Positions 44,457-55,157 of a DNA stretch of 64,000 nt are shown here, one piece after another. Origin of the DNA: Exobasidium rhododendri (lineage: Eukaryota > Basidiomycota > Exobasidiomycetes > Exobasidiales > Exobasidiaceae); assembly GCA_026210745.1 (NCBI GenBank), contig CP110632.1, forward strand, positions 4,897,001 to 4,961,000, in the 5' to 3' direction. The position numbers were made by a program, and so were the translations under genes. Every line of letters starts with the position of its first letter. The stretch's first letter is position 1. Below the pieces are notes generated by a model, which did not search any database, was not told the origin of the DNA, and was given only the letters and a program-made list of their open reading frames with translations.

Positions 44457-45129
44457 ACAGCAACGGCACATCACGAGTATGTTTGGGCGTATTTTCCCCA
44501 GCTCGAAGTTCTATGTAATGTCCCCGGAATTGTTGTATCAGCAGAATATGAAACCCTATTTCTGATAATGGTAAAGCTTAAAGATGGGGGCGCGCGCTTA
44601 GTGCGAGATACGAGTGCGTGTAAAAGCGCCCGGGTCTGGCTTTTTCTGCTTCCCCTTCTGATGCTTCTACGAGACCTAATTGTGGGGTAGAGAGAGCATT
44701 CAAGCCCCTGTCCAACACGTTCCAATCTCTGGTGCCGAGTAGACGCCTGTCCCTATTTGGTTTTGACACAAGCAAAGTGGTTGAGCCGATGAGTGACACC
44801 TGACAGCGCCAAACAATAATTCAAGAAAACACTGCTTTGCTACATAACCGAAGACGCACTCAGAGAACTGAGAAAGGCAGGAAATGCTTTATCCGATCTT
44901 TTCGTGTCTGCCCTCGATAAAAATTATGTGTGCCTCTACGCTTGTCGTGGTCTACCAGGGTGGGACCTCACTCTCACGTTGATGCACATAGTCTTGCTGG
45001 AGAAAAGAAAATGAGATTATTCATCTAATATCATCATCAAGACAAACATTATGGGAACAAGCAGCAAGCTTGCAAGAAAGGATGCAAGATGGGAGAAAAA
45101 CGAAAGTAAAGATGTTCATTGTGGAGCGA
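44457..45129. other. Intergenic after the pseudogene
   Basis: 673 bp with no gene seen. It is the 3' flank of the leftward isomerase gene and of the pseudogene. Confidence 0.45.
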
Positions 45130-45734
45130 CTATGCAGCGCTACGTTTGCTGGGAGGATTGTGTGTGCCCGCCGGCTTGTGTGTTAGGGCATGATGACCGA
45201 TCATGGCGAAAGCGACACAAGCGAGGACGCCAAAGAAGTAGGCCGGGCCTAAAGCCAGGGCCGAATAGATGTCTCCTTTGCCTAGTCGAGAAACACCAAA
45301 GGAAAGGGCACGATTCGGGCTCAAGTTGCCAAAGAAGTAGAATCCTACATTGGACCAGCCATCTAAGGTCACGATCCAGCCGAGCCAGTGCGCTTTCGAG
45401 TCTGGCAGGTCGAGGTGAGAGAAAGCCAATGCCGTCACGATGACCATAAGACCGTTCATTACCGGGCCTGTTGAGAAGAGAAATGGGAAGAAGGTTAGTG
45501 ATTATGTGAGCACAGAGAAGATAGACTATTATAGCGCTAATCACCTGAATGGGCTTTGCGCCATCCTTCTGCCGATCCTGGCAACTGGAACTCGATGATC
45601 TTTCCGGGGATGATTTCGAATCCACCAACGAGGTACATCCACAATCCGACTCCGCCCAGCAATGAAGTCAGGATCATGAGAGCACCATGCCCAATCATCT
45701 GACGCTTGAGCGATTCCTGTGAGGTTCTTGTCAT
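45130..45734 (-). CDS. Styrene oxide isomerase-like membrane protein (StyC homologue)
   Basis: Exons 45734..45545 and 45467..45130 give 175 residues, close to the 169 of bacterial StyC. Four hydrophobic helices are visible. Family blocks are 'GHGALMILTSLLGGVGLWM', 'VGGFEIIPGKIIEFQLPGS', 'EGWRKAHSGPVMNGLMVI' and 'DGWSNVGFYFFGNLSPNR'. StyC uses haem b to rearrange an epoxide into an aldehyde (Meinwald rearrangement). Its reported key residues, His58, Asn64 and Tyr103 as I recall, correspond to His62, Asn68 and Tyr107 here with a constant offset of four. The intron falls inside the His-Ser-Gly codons. It is divergent from FAD monooxygenase 2, 416 bp away. The substrate is unknown; a non-styrene epoxide is quite possible. 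Confidence 0.88.
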
Positions 45735-46150
45735 CGTGAGGGTAGATTGAGAGCAAGCTGGTGATGTAGTACTGAAAGAGAGATTTGATTTGTCAGGCCG
45801 AGTGAGTAAAAGTTGCGCTTCTTAAAGATGATTCGTGCGCGCAAAGACAAATTTCCCGATCATCTTCTTACCCCACACATCCTTATAGTCTAATTGGGCT
45901 TCTTTGTGGCCCGACCCCCGCTTTGCTATCCTGCGCTTTGTCCGCGCGCTAGTGTGGATTTAATGTGAGGAAGGGAGAGGCGCTGTGGCTTGTACCCATC
46001 CAAATGTTTGACTTTAGGGTTTAGCCATAACGGCAAAAGGGCCCTGCCTCATCACTGACTGAAAAGTCAAGGACACAAGAAGACCGTTTCCCCGCTGTAC
46101 CATATAATGTTGCGCTTCCCCGCTCACTCTCAGTCTTGCCCCTTGAAACA
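45735..46150. promoter_or_regulatory. Shared divergent promoter of isomerase and monooxygenase 2
   Basis: A 416-bp bidirectional promoter. A TATA-like CATATAATG is at about 46101-46110, 45 bp before the monooxygenase ATG. No copy of the CGGACTTTCGG element is seen here. A GC-rich patch (about 45908-45950) lies midway. Confidence 0.6.
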
Positions 46151-48375
46151 ATGTCGAACATCACTTCTCCCTACAATGGTCCTGACGAGGCGTGGGTGTT
46201 CAGTCCAACCTTTCCTCGGTTCAACACCACTATGGAGAGCAGCAAGGCACCCTACGTAGCCTATGTGCTCACAACTGTCTTTGTACTGCTTAGTTTCAGT
46301 CTCATCGGCCAAGTCTTCCGCAGCCTGGCCGTCGAGTATCTGACGTGCACCAACCATACTCCTGATCTGGGCAAACCTCGACCCGGTGGCAAGATCAGAG
46401 GGACGTGTGTTGTTGCTGGTGGGAGGTGAGAGCCGTGCGTTGATGATTGTATAACTATACATAAGTTGACATCCTCTTGCGTGCCTTAATGTAGCATTGG
46501 AGGAATGACCGTCGCCCGAGCAATGAGTGCGCACTTTGACCGCGTCGTTGTGGTGGAACCCGACACGGTGCTCGAAGGGAAGAGAAGCCGTGTAGGTCAA
46601 TGGGCGCAGGTCCATGGCTTCCACACGGTCGTCATCCGCACCATGACGGCCCTTTTCCCCGATTTCCGTCGAGATGTCGCCAAGGTAAAGGGACAGTGAG
46701 TGTGCCAACCTTATTCTTGCTGATGTAGGAGAAGGAACTGAACACTTCACAAGCAGCTTCTTCCAGATGAAGACGACCAACTGGCAGCTGGGCAGGCTCG
46801 CCCTACCGTATGCCAAGAACATGGAATTTGAAGAGCTCGGAATGTCACGCATGGGGTGAGTCTGTAGTGTGCCACACTGCCGCCGAGGGGAACGACTACT
46901 GAACAGTAACACGTTGTTCAGCCTCGAGACGGTCATCAGGCAGTCGATGGCCAAATGCGATCCAAAGATCGAAGTTGTCGCAGGGCTAGTGACAGGGTTC
47001 TGTCCTACTCCGGATGGAAAGAGTGTCGACAGCGTCTTTGTGCGCACAAATGATCACGAGGACAAGATCATAAAGGCAGCCTTACTCATCGACTGTAGTG
47101 GACCGTCCTGCGCGGGATCAAAGTGGATTGGAAGACCACGCAACAGCACCAACACTGCCTCTTCTGAGGTGACCACCAGCTGGGGACCGGTCAAAAGGAT
47201 GCAGTACTATCCAGCAGTAGCATACTCCACCGCCCAATGGAAAGTGCCCGACGAATTGCTAAACGAGCGCCCTCCCATTCCAGGATGTCCTAATAGCTGG
47301 GACGAAGGCGGTTACGTCTATATGGTGCACCCTTCCCCCGGCGTCGATTCACGGGCGACATTCATCTTCATGGCGGAGGACAATACTGTCATCTTTGCCG
47401 CTCCGTGTAAAGGCGTTGCGCCAGAGGATCTGCCAGGCAGTGTGGACGAGTTCCAAGCATGGCTAGAGTCAGTACAGAAGACGAGCAATGGCAAGCAAGT
47501 CCCGCCGTGGGTCTATGCCATTCTTGACTTCTCCCGCAAGGCCCAGCAAAAATACAAGACCGACATCACTTTTCACAAGGTGAGCACAACAGTTGCCTTG
47601 AGCCTACTAACTCTACTTATATGAGTGTTTACAAATTCACAGTTCAAGTTCACCAACTGCCACAAGCTCCGCTACGATCAGACGACAACACCGCACAACT
47701 TTGTCGCTGCTGGCGATTCGGTGGTCCGTGTGAATCCGATCTTCGGGTGAGTGTGGCGGTCGATCAGAGCGTCTCTTGGATATCAGAGGACTCACCCCCG
47801 TCGAACATGGACTATAAACAGCATGGGCGTGTCTAAGTTGTGCTCGGATGTCGCCACACTAGATCAGGCTCTTCGTCAGACTGAAGTCGATATTCGCCTC
47901 GATGGCTCCCATGCACTTCCCGCCGGATTCGCCAAGAGCTACTTCAAGAAGCAGATGCCCAGGGCTTTCTGGCTTCTTCTCCTGACAAAGTGGTACGGTG
48001 AGTCGATCTTGGCGCCCCTTCCTTCTTGAGCGTACATTTGACCATCGTCATACTGCAATCATATCAGACTTCGGATCGGACAAGTGCAAGCCTCTTGATC
48101 CCGGCGAGACGTTGGCGGAGGGCACTCTTTTCCGTTGGTTCTTGAACGGTCTACTGGATGTGGCAGGTCGAGATCCCGCTGTAGCGGCGACCGTCTCACG
48201 GGTCCTTTTTCTTGATGCCCCTCCCACCGACTTAGGTGCACCCAGTGTTGTTGCCAGATCCTTGTTGTCTTCTTTGATGGGCGCGAGGTAAAATTATCCT
48301 CATCAGCACAAAGATAGCAATCTATTGATTCATATCACCAGGTTTTTACCCACTCTTGCTCTTCGGATCATGTAA
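46151..48375 (+). CDS. Membrane-anchored FAD-dependent monooxygenase 2, eight exons
   Basis: Exons 46151..46425, 46495..46695, 46757..46855, 46907..47579, 47643..47746, 47822..47997, 48068..48287 and 48342..48375 give 593 residues, all junctions in phase. A membrane helix (YVAYVLTTVFVLLSFSLI) at residues 35-52 precedes the FAD motif 'CVVAGGSIGGMTVARAM' and an acidic strand end ('VVVVEP'). 'RSRVGQWAQVHG' is a conserved FAD-contact region, and 'VAAGDSVVRVNPIFG' then 'GMGVSKL' form the second FAD motif. It is paralogous to monooxygenase 1. Relatives include epoxidases, which fits its pairing with an epoxide isomerase: it may make the epoxide that the isomerase converts. That role is inference. 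Confidence 0.88.
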
Positions 48376-49111
48376 ACGAATGAATACTCTCGCACGCCAA
48401 AGAATCAGCCTTGATATAGCGAGACAACACCATTGTACCAAACGGCACAGCTAGTTGCCAGCGTAAACAACGGGTGTTGGCACTTTGCAAGAGGGATTAA
48501 AGTGCTCTCTCCCTTGCAAGCAGACAGCAGACTGTACCTCTTAAGATACTTTTGCCTTCTTCTGAAGCTGATAAACATAGACGGCTCGGCTTTCTCCCTT
48601 TGCTTTGAATCCAAATTGAAAGCTTGGGAGAAAGTTGAACATAAAGAGAGCCGAGCTTCTTAATGAAGTGCTCTACACGTACTTGTACAACTTTAATGGT
48701 TTAAAGGGAACTATAATGCCACTATTCCACTTGTGTCGCTTTAGCATTCAAAAGGATGATAGTGTGCTCTTCGTAGCGTCAGATATCTTATCGTATCAAT
48801 GGTAGCAGATAGAGAGAGGATTTGCGGGGAACTTTGGTCCAGGCACGGCAGATGAATGCTCTTGTCGATTATGGAAGACAAGGAAAGGGTATCATTGACA
48901 AACCCCGTGTCACGACATGTCAATCTTCCGAAGTGAGCAGAAGAGAGCTAATCACGGCTTACTCAGCAATACTGGAAGAGATAACGTGCTACTTATCAGC
49001 ACATACGAAGATTGCTCGCGGCAGTCTGAGCAACACAATCAATCATGAACATTTTAGTGTCTAAAAGTACGGTACACTAAAGACAATTTCTCCTTAGGGC
49101 AAAGAACAATT
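48376..49111. other. Intergenic, nothing clear
   Basis: 736 bp between two convergent genes. No gene or motif recognised. Confidence 0.45.
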
Positions 49112-49879
49112 TTAGCCAGCCTTTTTAAAAGCTTGCACGACCTGGTCGACAGAGCAGACTGCGTGTGCAAATGCCGGTGCATTTACAGTAATTGCTGCAG
49201 AGAGTCGCTCTTCAGTGAATCCAGCTGTGCCATCGGTCGTCATTGTGACGTTATATCCGAGCTCGACTGCATTTCTGCCACTATTTTCCTGCCAAAGAAG
49301 AGAAGAAGCGTTCAGAACCTATCTCTCTTCACACAAGCTTTAGTTCAAGTGCTCACCACACAAGTGAGAGCTTCCAGTCCACAAATGACAATGTATTCGA
49401 TTCCATGCCTCTTCAGCTGATGATCTAGATCCGTGTTTGCGAAACCAGAAGTAGACCAATGGTTGCTCACCACGATATCACCGGATCGTGCAAGAAGATC
49501 CTTGTGGAATTGCGCACCGTTGGATCCTAGTTCCGAAAAGCGGCTTGCTTTGGCGGAACTTTGTGTGGGAGTAAGATGCTTCCAGTCATCATAGTCACCG
49601 TCCCGAAAGTTGCGATGAGGTGCGTAAAGAACAAGAATTGAGGCCGCCAGAGCAGCTGTTTTGAGCTTGACTAGCTTTCGGACAAGATCTTGCTTTTCAA
49701 GCGATTCCTGAAGGAAGGAGTACATCTTCCCATCTGTGTGAGAAGAAAAAGCTTGTCAATAGGGATCCATTCTCAATCGTGTAAGAGGACTTACCCTCTG
49801 CTAAGAAGTCGTTGATGGGGTCAATGATAATGAGAGCAGTCTTGCTCTTTTCGTAGTTAGGAGGAGTCAAGCTTGCCAT
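49112..49879 (-). CDS. Isochorismatase-like cysteine hydrolase
   Basis: Exons 49879..49795, 49733..49357 and 49288..49112 give 212 residues. The N-terminal strand ends in the catalytic-region Asp ('ALIIIDPINDFLAEG'). 'HWSTSGFANTDLDHQLKRHG' is the usual loop, and 'YIVICGLEALTCVENSGRNA' carries the catalytic Cys, at the position of the Cys in 'GxxxxxCV'. The family hydrolyses amides, imides or vinyl ethers such as isochorismate. It may degrade or release a small aromatic. A pyrimidine-rich acceptor (CTTTGGCAG) supports exon 3. Its upstream region holds a CGGACTTT half-element. Confidence 0.88.
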
Positions 49880-50431
49880 AGCGGAGAAGTATGAATAGTA
49901 TGGGGTGGTGGGTGGTGACTATGTACTAAATGAAGATAGATCAACTATTTGCACCTCTTTTATACCTGCGCTTTTCTTACCGTTTGCCTTTCTCCCGAGC
50001 TTAATCCCAGAGCAGGACCAAATATGAGCAACAGTCTTTCTCCGGGCTTTTCAGTCACTCCGGGCTCGTAGAATGAAAATATTTAGCCCGAGCTCGGTAA
50101 ATGTCAGGGCTGAAAAGTCCGAATCTGAACGCGTTTTGCTCTTGCAGCAATAGCTCGGAGTTTTGAAATCCCGGATACCAAGAAAGACACGGGCGAGAGA
50201 AATAAAGTCAAGGCAGCGTGCCGATATAGTGGATGAGCACGATTCCTTCCAACATGAAAGGGATGTGAGCAAATGTCGTGTGCACTGTTATTGTATATTG
50301 CACTTTATTACAAGTATGAACAGGAAATACTGGCGATGGAGAGACATCAATAACGATGAAATCTAGGGAGGTGCTACTAAGCTGCAAGGCACTCGCACAT
50401 ATTCGACGCAGATAATGGACGTGATTCTTGA
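49880..50431. promoter_or_regulatory. Promoter of the isochorismatase-like gene
   Basis: About 550 bp without a gene. It contains AAAAGTCCG at 50113-50121 (CGGACTTTT on the other strand), related to the shared CGG element, and several CCCGAGCTCGG-like pieces around 50085. Confidence 0.5.
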
Positions 50432-51261
50432 CTACTTGAGATATTCTACCAGGTAATCTTCATGCCCAAGTGGTGTGTAAGCTACCTTCGACGGTGTCGT
50501 ACGCTACTATACGACTCACCAAGAAGAGTGAAATAGTTGAGCTGCTCGAAATTCTCTTCTTCGGGCAAAATCACAGCAGTATTATTGGGCTTGTCCTCGA
50601 AGTGCAGGTCCCGTCCTGAAGTACGACCACTGCTTCCACTTGGAGCTGCCTGGAAGACAGTCTCGGCATGAGCGAATTGCTGCTGTTGACGTTCGAAATC
50701 TGCGCTTTGTCTCTGGTGTTTGAAGTCAAGTATCATCGTTGAATTCTGCTGCATTTGAACGAGGAAAGAGTCGATCTTCTCATCCTGCCGTCGAATCTTC
50801 TCGTATATTTGCGACGTCCTTACGGAAGGATCTTGCGTCTTGATCAGAGGGGCTCTCAAATAGGTGTGTCCTTCTCGGTTCAGCTTCTGAAGTAAATCGG
50901 ACTGAGACCGTAAGATCTTGACAGCTTCCTCCAAGCGCCTCAGAGGCAGTGACTCGTCTTGGTTGCACTGCACTGCAAGGGTAAACTCAGGCAAAGTGGC
51001 TTGTTGTGTGCGTAGAAGCTCTGATTTTGCTCCTGAAGAGGAAGAAGGTGAATTGCGGCGTGGGTCGAGATTATCTAGAGTTGGATCATGACACGAGTCC
51101 TCAGCGTGTTGCAACAGGCAATTGATGCACGGGTATACTCGATTACACTTGACCTTGCCAAGTCTACATCTTGTACACGAATACGATTTGCGAAAGCGCT
51201 TTCTCGAGCTTGTCGCCAAAGTTTCACCATCTTCTTTAGTAAAACCATCTGAAGTATCCAT
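50432..51261 (-). CDS. Zn2Cys6 transcription factor 3, short
   Basis: The main exon runs from the ATG at 51261. The zinc cluster 'YSCTRCRLGKVKCNRVYPC' then 'INCLLQHAEDSC' is complete in one exon. A long Gln-rich, likely coiled-coil segment follows ('KIRRQDEKIDSFLVQMQQN'), suitable for dimerisation. Unspliced, the frame stops at 50482 (259 residues). A GTGAGT donor at 50519 and an acceptor ending at 50482 would remove only 38 bp and give a 263-residue protein ending 'HEDYLVEYLK', which looks more protein-like; I favour this but the intron is very short. No large regulatory domain is present. It is divergent from factor 4 across 1.3 kb. Confidence 0.75.
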
Positions 51262-51856
51262 CACGATCACTTTTGCTCAACTCAGATACAAAGGTGTTGC
51301 AGGGGGGAAGAGGAAGGCAAGCTTCGAGCAAACACGTCTCACTCTGCCCTACCTATCCCTAGCTCTTCGCCGTGCAATGATTCAAGCAAATAGTCGCACA
51401 TTTTGGAGTTCGAGAGTCACCCCCCCTCAAGCTACGCTCGCCACTGAGCCTGTACGAATCGCCAGCAGCTAAGATTGCCGAGCCCGAAGAGATTTTCGCA
51501 CATTCCGCAGGCAAAGACCGGAGACTGGTATCTTCAATTCCTTCAAATATCACCTGCTCTGCAGTCCTTTGTGACAGCCTTGGCGCTTATCTTGCGAGTT
51601 TGTATGGGCATGATCCCCTTGATCTGTGGCCATGAGGAGATAATATACGCTTCCAATGTTCGACATCGATTATCGTGCGCGTGGATAGTCTGGAGCTAAG
51701 ATGTTTTGAGGCGGCTATTCTGAGCGCATCTCATAAGAGATTTCGGCTCTGGTAACAAAATCGCTGGACAGTATTCATAGCGTTGCCCGCAACAAGAAAA
51801 TACCTGCCTTGCACTGGGCCCGTGCACGGACATCCTCCAGAAGAGGCGCTTGAAAA

Positions 51857-51867
51857 CCCGAAAGTCC
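51857..51867 (-). promoter_or_regulatory. CGGACTTTCGG element, reverse orientation
   Basis: Identical to the elements at 33653 and 39943 when read on the minus strand. It lies between two regulator genes and could serve either. Confidence 0.6.
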
Positions 51868-52381
51868 GGTGCTTTGATGCAGGATCCGAGATTAGAGTAA
51901 ATCTTGATGACTTGATCTTGTCAAGAAAGTCAAAGTCCGCCTTAGTGGGCTACCACCGTGCGCTTGTCTGATTGAATCCAAACATAGCCGAAGAAGTCTC
52001 CGAGGCTAGTGTCCTGGCTTCAAATTCAAGGGCGTTCGAATAAAGACTTGCTTTTAAGTACGACACTATATGGAAGGAGGCCCTTGTATAGATATCCTCG
52101 AGCTCTGCACAAAGCACTGTGATATTGATCTTTGCTTCCCGCCCTTAGTTCGATGTTTCTGGCCCGCTTTTCTACCTCGAATTCCCGTCAACGATACACT
52201 ATGACAAGCGAAAAGATGTTACCGTTCTACGACTTCCTACCATGGGCGCACCTCGAAGACTTGTGCAATGATGATACCATGAAAATCAGGAGCCTGCAAA
52301 TTTAGCAGAGATCGCATTTATAGATAATGGTATATATCGTTGTTGGTGGCTCTCTCCATGTTGATGGCGGCAAGGCTACGT

Positions 52382-52422
52382 GCCTTCCCTCTTCAACCCT
52401 ACATTAGCCTTCCCTCTTCAAC
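52382..52422. repeat. 25-bp period direct repeat
   Basis: GCCTTCCCTCTTCAAC occurs at 52382-52397 and 52407-52422, in the promoter of factor 4. Confidence 0.85.
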
Positions 52423-52573
52423 AACGGCCCGCAACGAGAGATAACGATGCGTGTTCTCGGGCCCTTTTTTTCGCGCAGCTAAATATATACTTTTCACAAG
52501 GACTGAGATTAAGCTTCGAAGGGTAAGTTTTAGCCCGCACAGAGCTCCATATTCCTTTGTCCTCTCAAACAAA

Positions 52574-55157
52574 ATGCAGCGCCATCTTCCTCCCCGATCG
52601 ATAGGCACTGCCGCATGCGTGAGATGCCGCGACAAGAGTGAGTAAAGACTGAAGAGCACCACAGTCATCGAACTCATACGGCACCATCGTCCTTGCCAGA
52701 AATTAAATGCGACCGGTGAGTATGGTAGAAGCGCAAAATTGATAATGGTCGACGTGAACATGACGTCTTGGCACCAACCCAGCATGCGGCCGTGCTCTTT
52801 CTGCATCCAAAAAGGAGAGTGAGTGATCTAGATTCTTGACTGCGCAGGCATCAGTACTCTCTGTAGCTCTCCGCTGACTCTGTACTTTTCAAAGGCAAGC
52901 CCAGTGTGGCACCGCGCTACGGAAGAAGCGAGAAAGACTCGAGCGAAGAATGTAAGTCGATGTATGAACTGTATGGGTGCACCTTTGCGCTCGATCCTTC
53001 TAGACTTTTGAGTTCTGAGCTCGACGACGACAAAATACGACCTCTGACTCCTTCCTCACCCTTACACATTCACAGACGCTTGCCAGATGCCGAGGTTGCA
53101 TCATTGAGGACGCCCAGCATCGGCCATGATGCTCGTGCTGCTCGTGCGGCTGCGCCCACTTATCTGAATTCTACCGACAAGCGCGATATGAAGGACATCA
53201 TTGCTGAAGTCGCACAGCATATTGGCAGATGGGAAGAGTGCGAGTACCTGGTCAATGACTATTTTGTAAGTCAGATATCATTGTGTCTTGCGGACTCCAC
53301 TAATATTGTTTCGGCCTCCCCTCTACAGCGTGTGCACGTCCTCTCACTGGTTGCTGGGTGTGTGCAGATTGCCTCATTAAGCGAGAGCGTGCGGAAAGTC
53401 TGCTTCTATTCTGAAGACCGCGGTGAGAACATCAGCGGAGATGAGCTGGCTCTTGTAGCAGCATCTGTGAGGGTCCCTACTCTGTCTCTTGACCTCACCT
53501 TTCCTTGCAACTGACTTTGGCGAGCTTTTTCTCTTTGTCAGATCTGCTTGGCAAAACGGTTCATGGATCCTTTCAGGGTAAAGCAAAAAGCAAGCTCAGA
53601 TCAAGATCACCTTCATCGACTTGCAAGAGAATGTTTGAATCTTGGCCACGTTCAATCGATAGGAAGCTTTCGCGGACTACAGGCAGTAATTATTCTGATA
53701 GTAAACGGAGAAGAGAGTGTCGAGTCGCTGCATTTGTTCGATATGGCTTTGCGTTTTGCAGAGCTTCAAGAGTATCACCGCATCGAGGGAATGCCGGTTT
53801 CAGATGGAGCAACCACCGCAGTCTCGATTGAAGAAGAAATGACAGTGAGGGCGTGGTGAGTTGGTGATTGAGCGATAGTATACAGGACTACGTTTAATAA
53901 ATGTGCTTTCCCTTTGAATAACTCAACAGGTGGTTTCTTGTGACAAGATCCTGGCTCACCGCACAGAGTACTCTGACGTACCGCATAGTTGCGAGTCAAA
54001 TACGTACACGGCTGCCAGTAAATGTGCCGGAAGAGTCGCTTCTAGCATACTCGTCGACGCAGGAGTGGTCACCTGTCAGCTACCAGCTCGTCGTTATCAG
54101 CCTTGCGACGGTTGTCAGAGACATCGTCGATATGGCCAACAGCCAACCACGTTACGCTGCTAGGCATCATTTTCTGAATGAAGAAAATCTGGATGCAGCC
54201 GACAATAAGGTTGATCTACTTGTGGAAGGCCTGCCAACGTTCTTCAGCATTGACGCGGAATATGCACCTCCAGAAAGAAGTACTTCATCCCTTGCAAAGC
54301 GGATTGAGTGTGAAAGATGGCTCATACACCAGCAACTCTTTGATCTGCAGCTCAAATTACACTTCTCGCGCGATATGGTGGAGATGGTCAGTGAACCGAG
54401 CAGAAGCAGTGGGAGTATGCGCTGCTTACAGAGCATCTACATTGCTTCTATCTCGACAGGTACATCCCTCGTCCCTCTTGCTGGCCAATCATATTCTCAA
54501 TATCAACGATAAGATTCGTCAACGGTGTCCCGTCTTTGACGCGTTACGGTGAGTTCTCTGTGGCTCCCGAAACCAGTGCCAGGCATACCTCATGCGTGTC
54601 TTTTTCTCTCTTGTCTTGCTACAAGATTCAACCATCACAATGTCCTCCAAGCGAGCTTGGTCGTCATGACGAGTCTCAGGCCAAGCGCTTTGTCAGAGAG
54701 TACCAGCAGACTTGGTAGACGTCTTGCACTAAATACAGTGGTCAGGGCGATATCCGGGATCACTGCAGGGATAGACGGTCAGAGAAGTAGTTTGCTAGGT
54801 TCTGAGAAAAGAAGAGACTTTGAGAGACTCTTCCAGATGATTGAAAGTGCGAGGATAGCAAACGATAAAGATGACGAGGGTAGAGCACAAGCTGTCGGTG
54901 CTCTGAACGCTCCGTTTCTTGGTAGCTTCCCAAAGGCAAATGCCAGTGAAGTCATATATTCACCTCGCTTGACATCACCAGAAGGCAGAAAAAGTCAGAA
55001 CGAGACACAATCAAGCATCCAAAGTGGAGCTGCCGCGAACGATATCCTCTCAATTCTTCAACTCATAGAAAGTGACACAGCAAGCTTTGGCACTGATAAT
55101 GATCGCTCCATCGAGGACCTTACTCTTGGACTTTTTCCAGCTTTGTCACCTATTTGA
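52574..55157 (+). CDS. Zn2Cys6 fungal transcription factor 4, ten exons
   Basis: Exons 52574..52637, 52700..52715, 52783..52818, 52895..52951, 53004..53265, 53329..53466, 53542..53855, 53930..54390, 54434..54548 and 54626..55157 give 664 residues. The zinc cluster is spread over three exons: 'ACVRCRDK', then 'KIKCDR' on a 16-bp micro-exon, then 'MRPCSFCIQKG'. A basic coiled-coil start (LRKKRERLERR) follows. 'ECERWLIHQQLFDLQLKL' matches factor 2, marking a paralogue. The junction 54390/54434 is the weakest: a 43-bp intron ending in GAG is the only solution I found for the frame change, so a frameshift is possible. The last exon has no recognised motif. Confidence 0.75.

Larger units (their letters stand above)
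51262..52573. promoter_or_regulatory. 1.3-kb divergent region between Zn2Cys6 factors 3 and 4
   Basis: No gene is supported. CCGAAAGTCCG at 51857-51867 is the reverse of CGGACTTTCGG, and AAAGTCCG recurs at 51933-51940. A short direct repeat is annotated separately. Confidence 0.55.
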
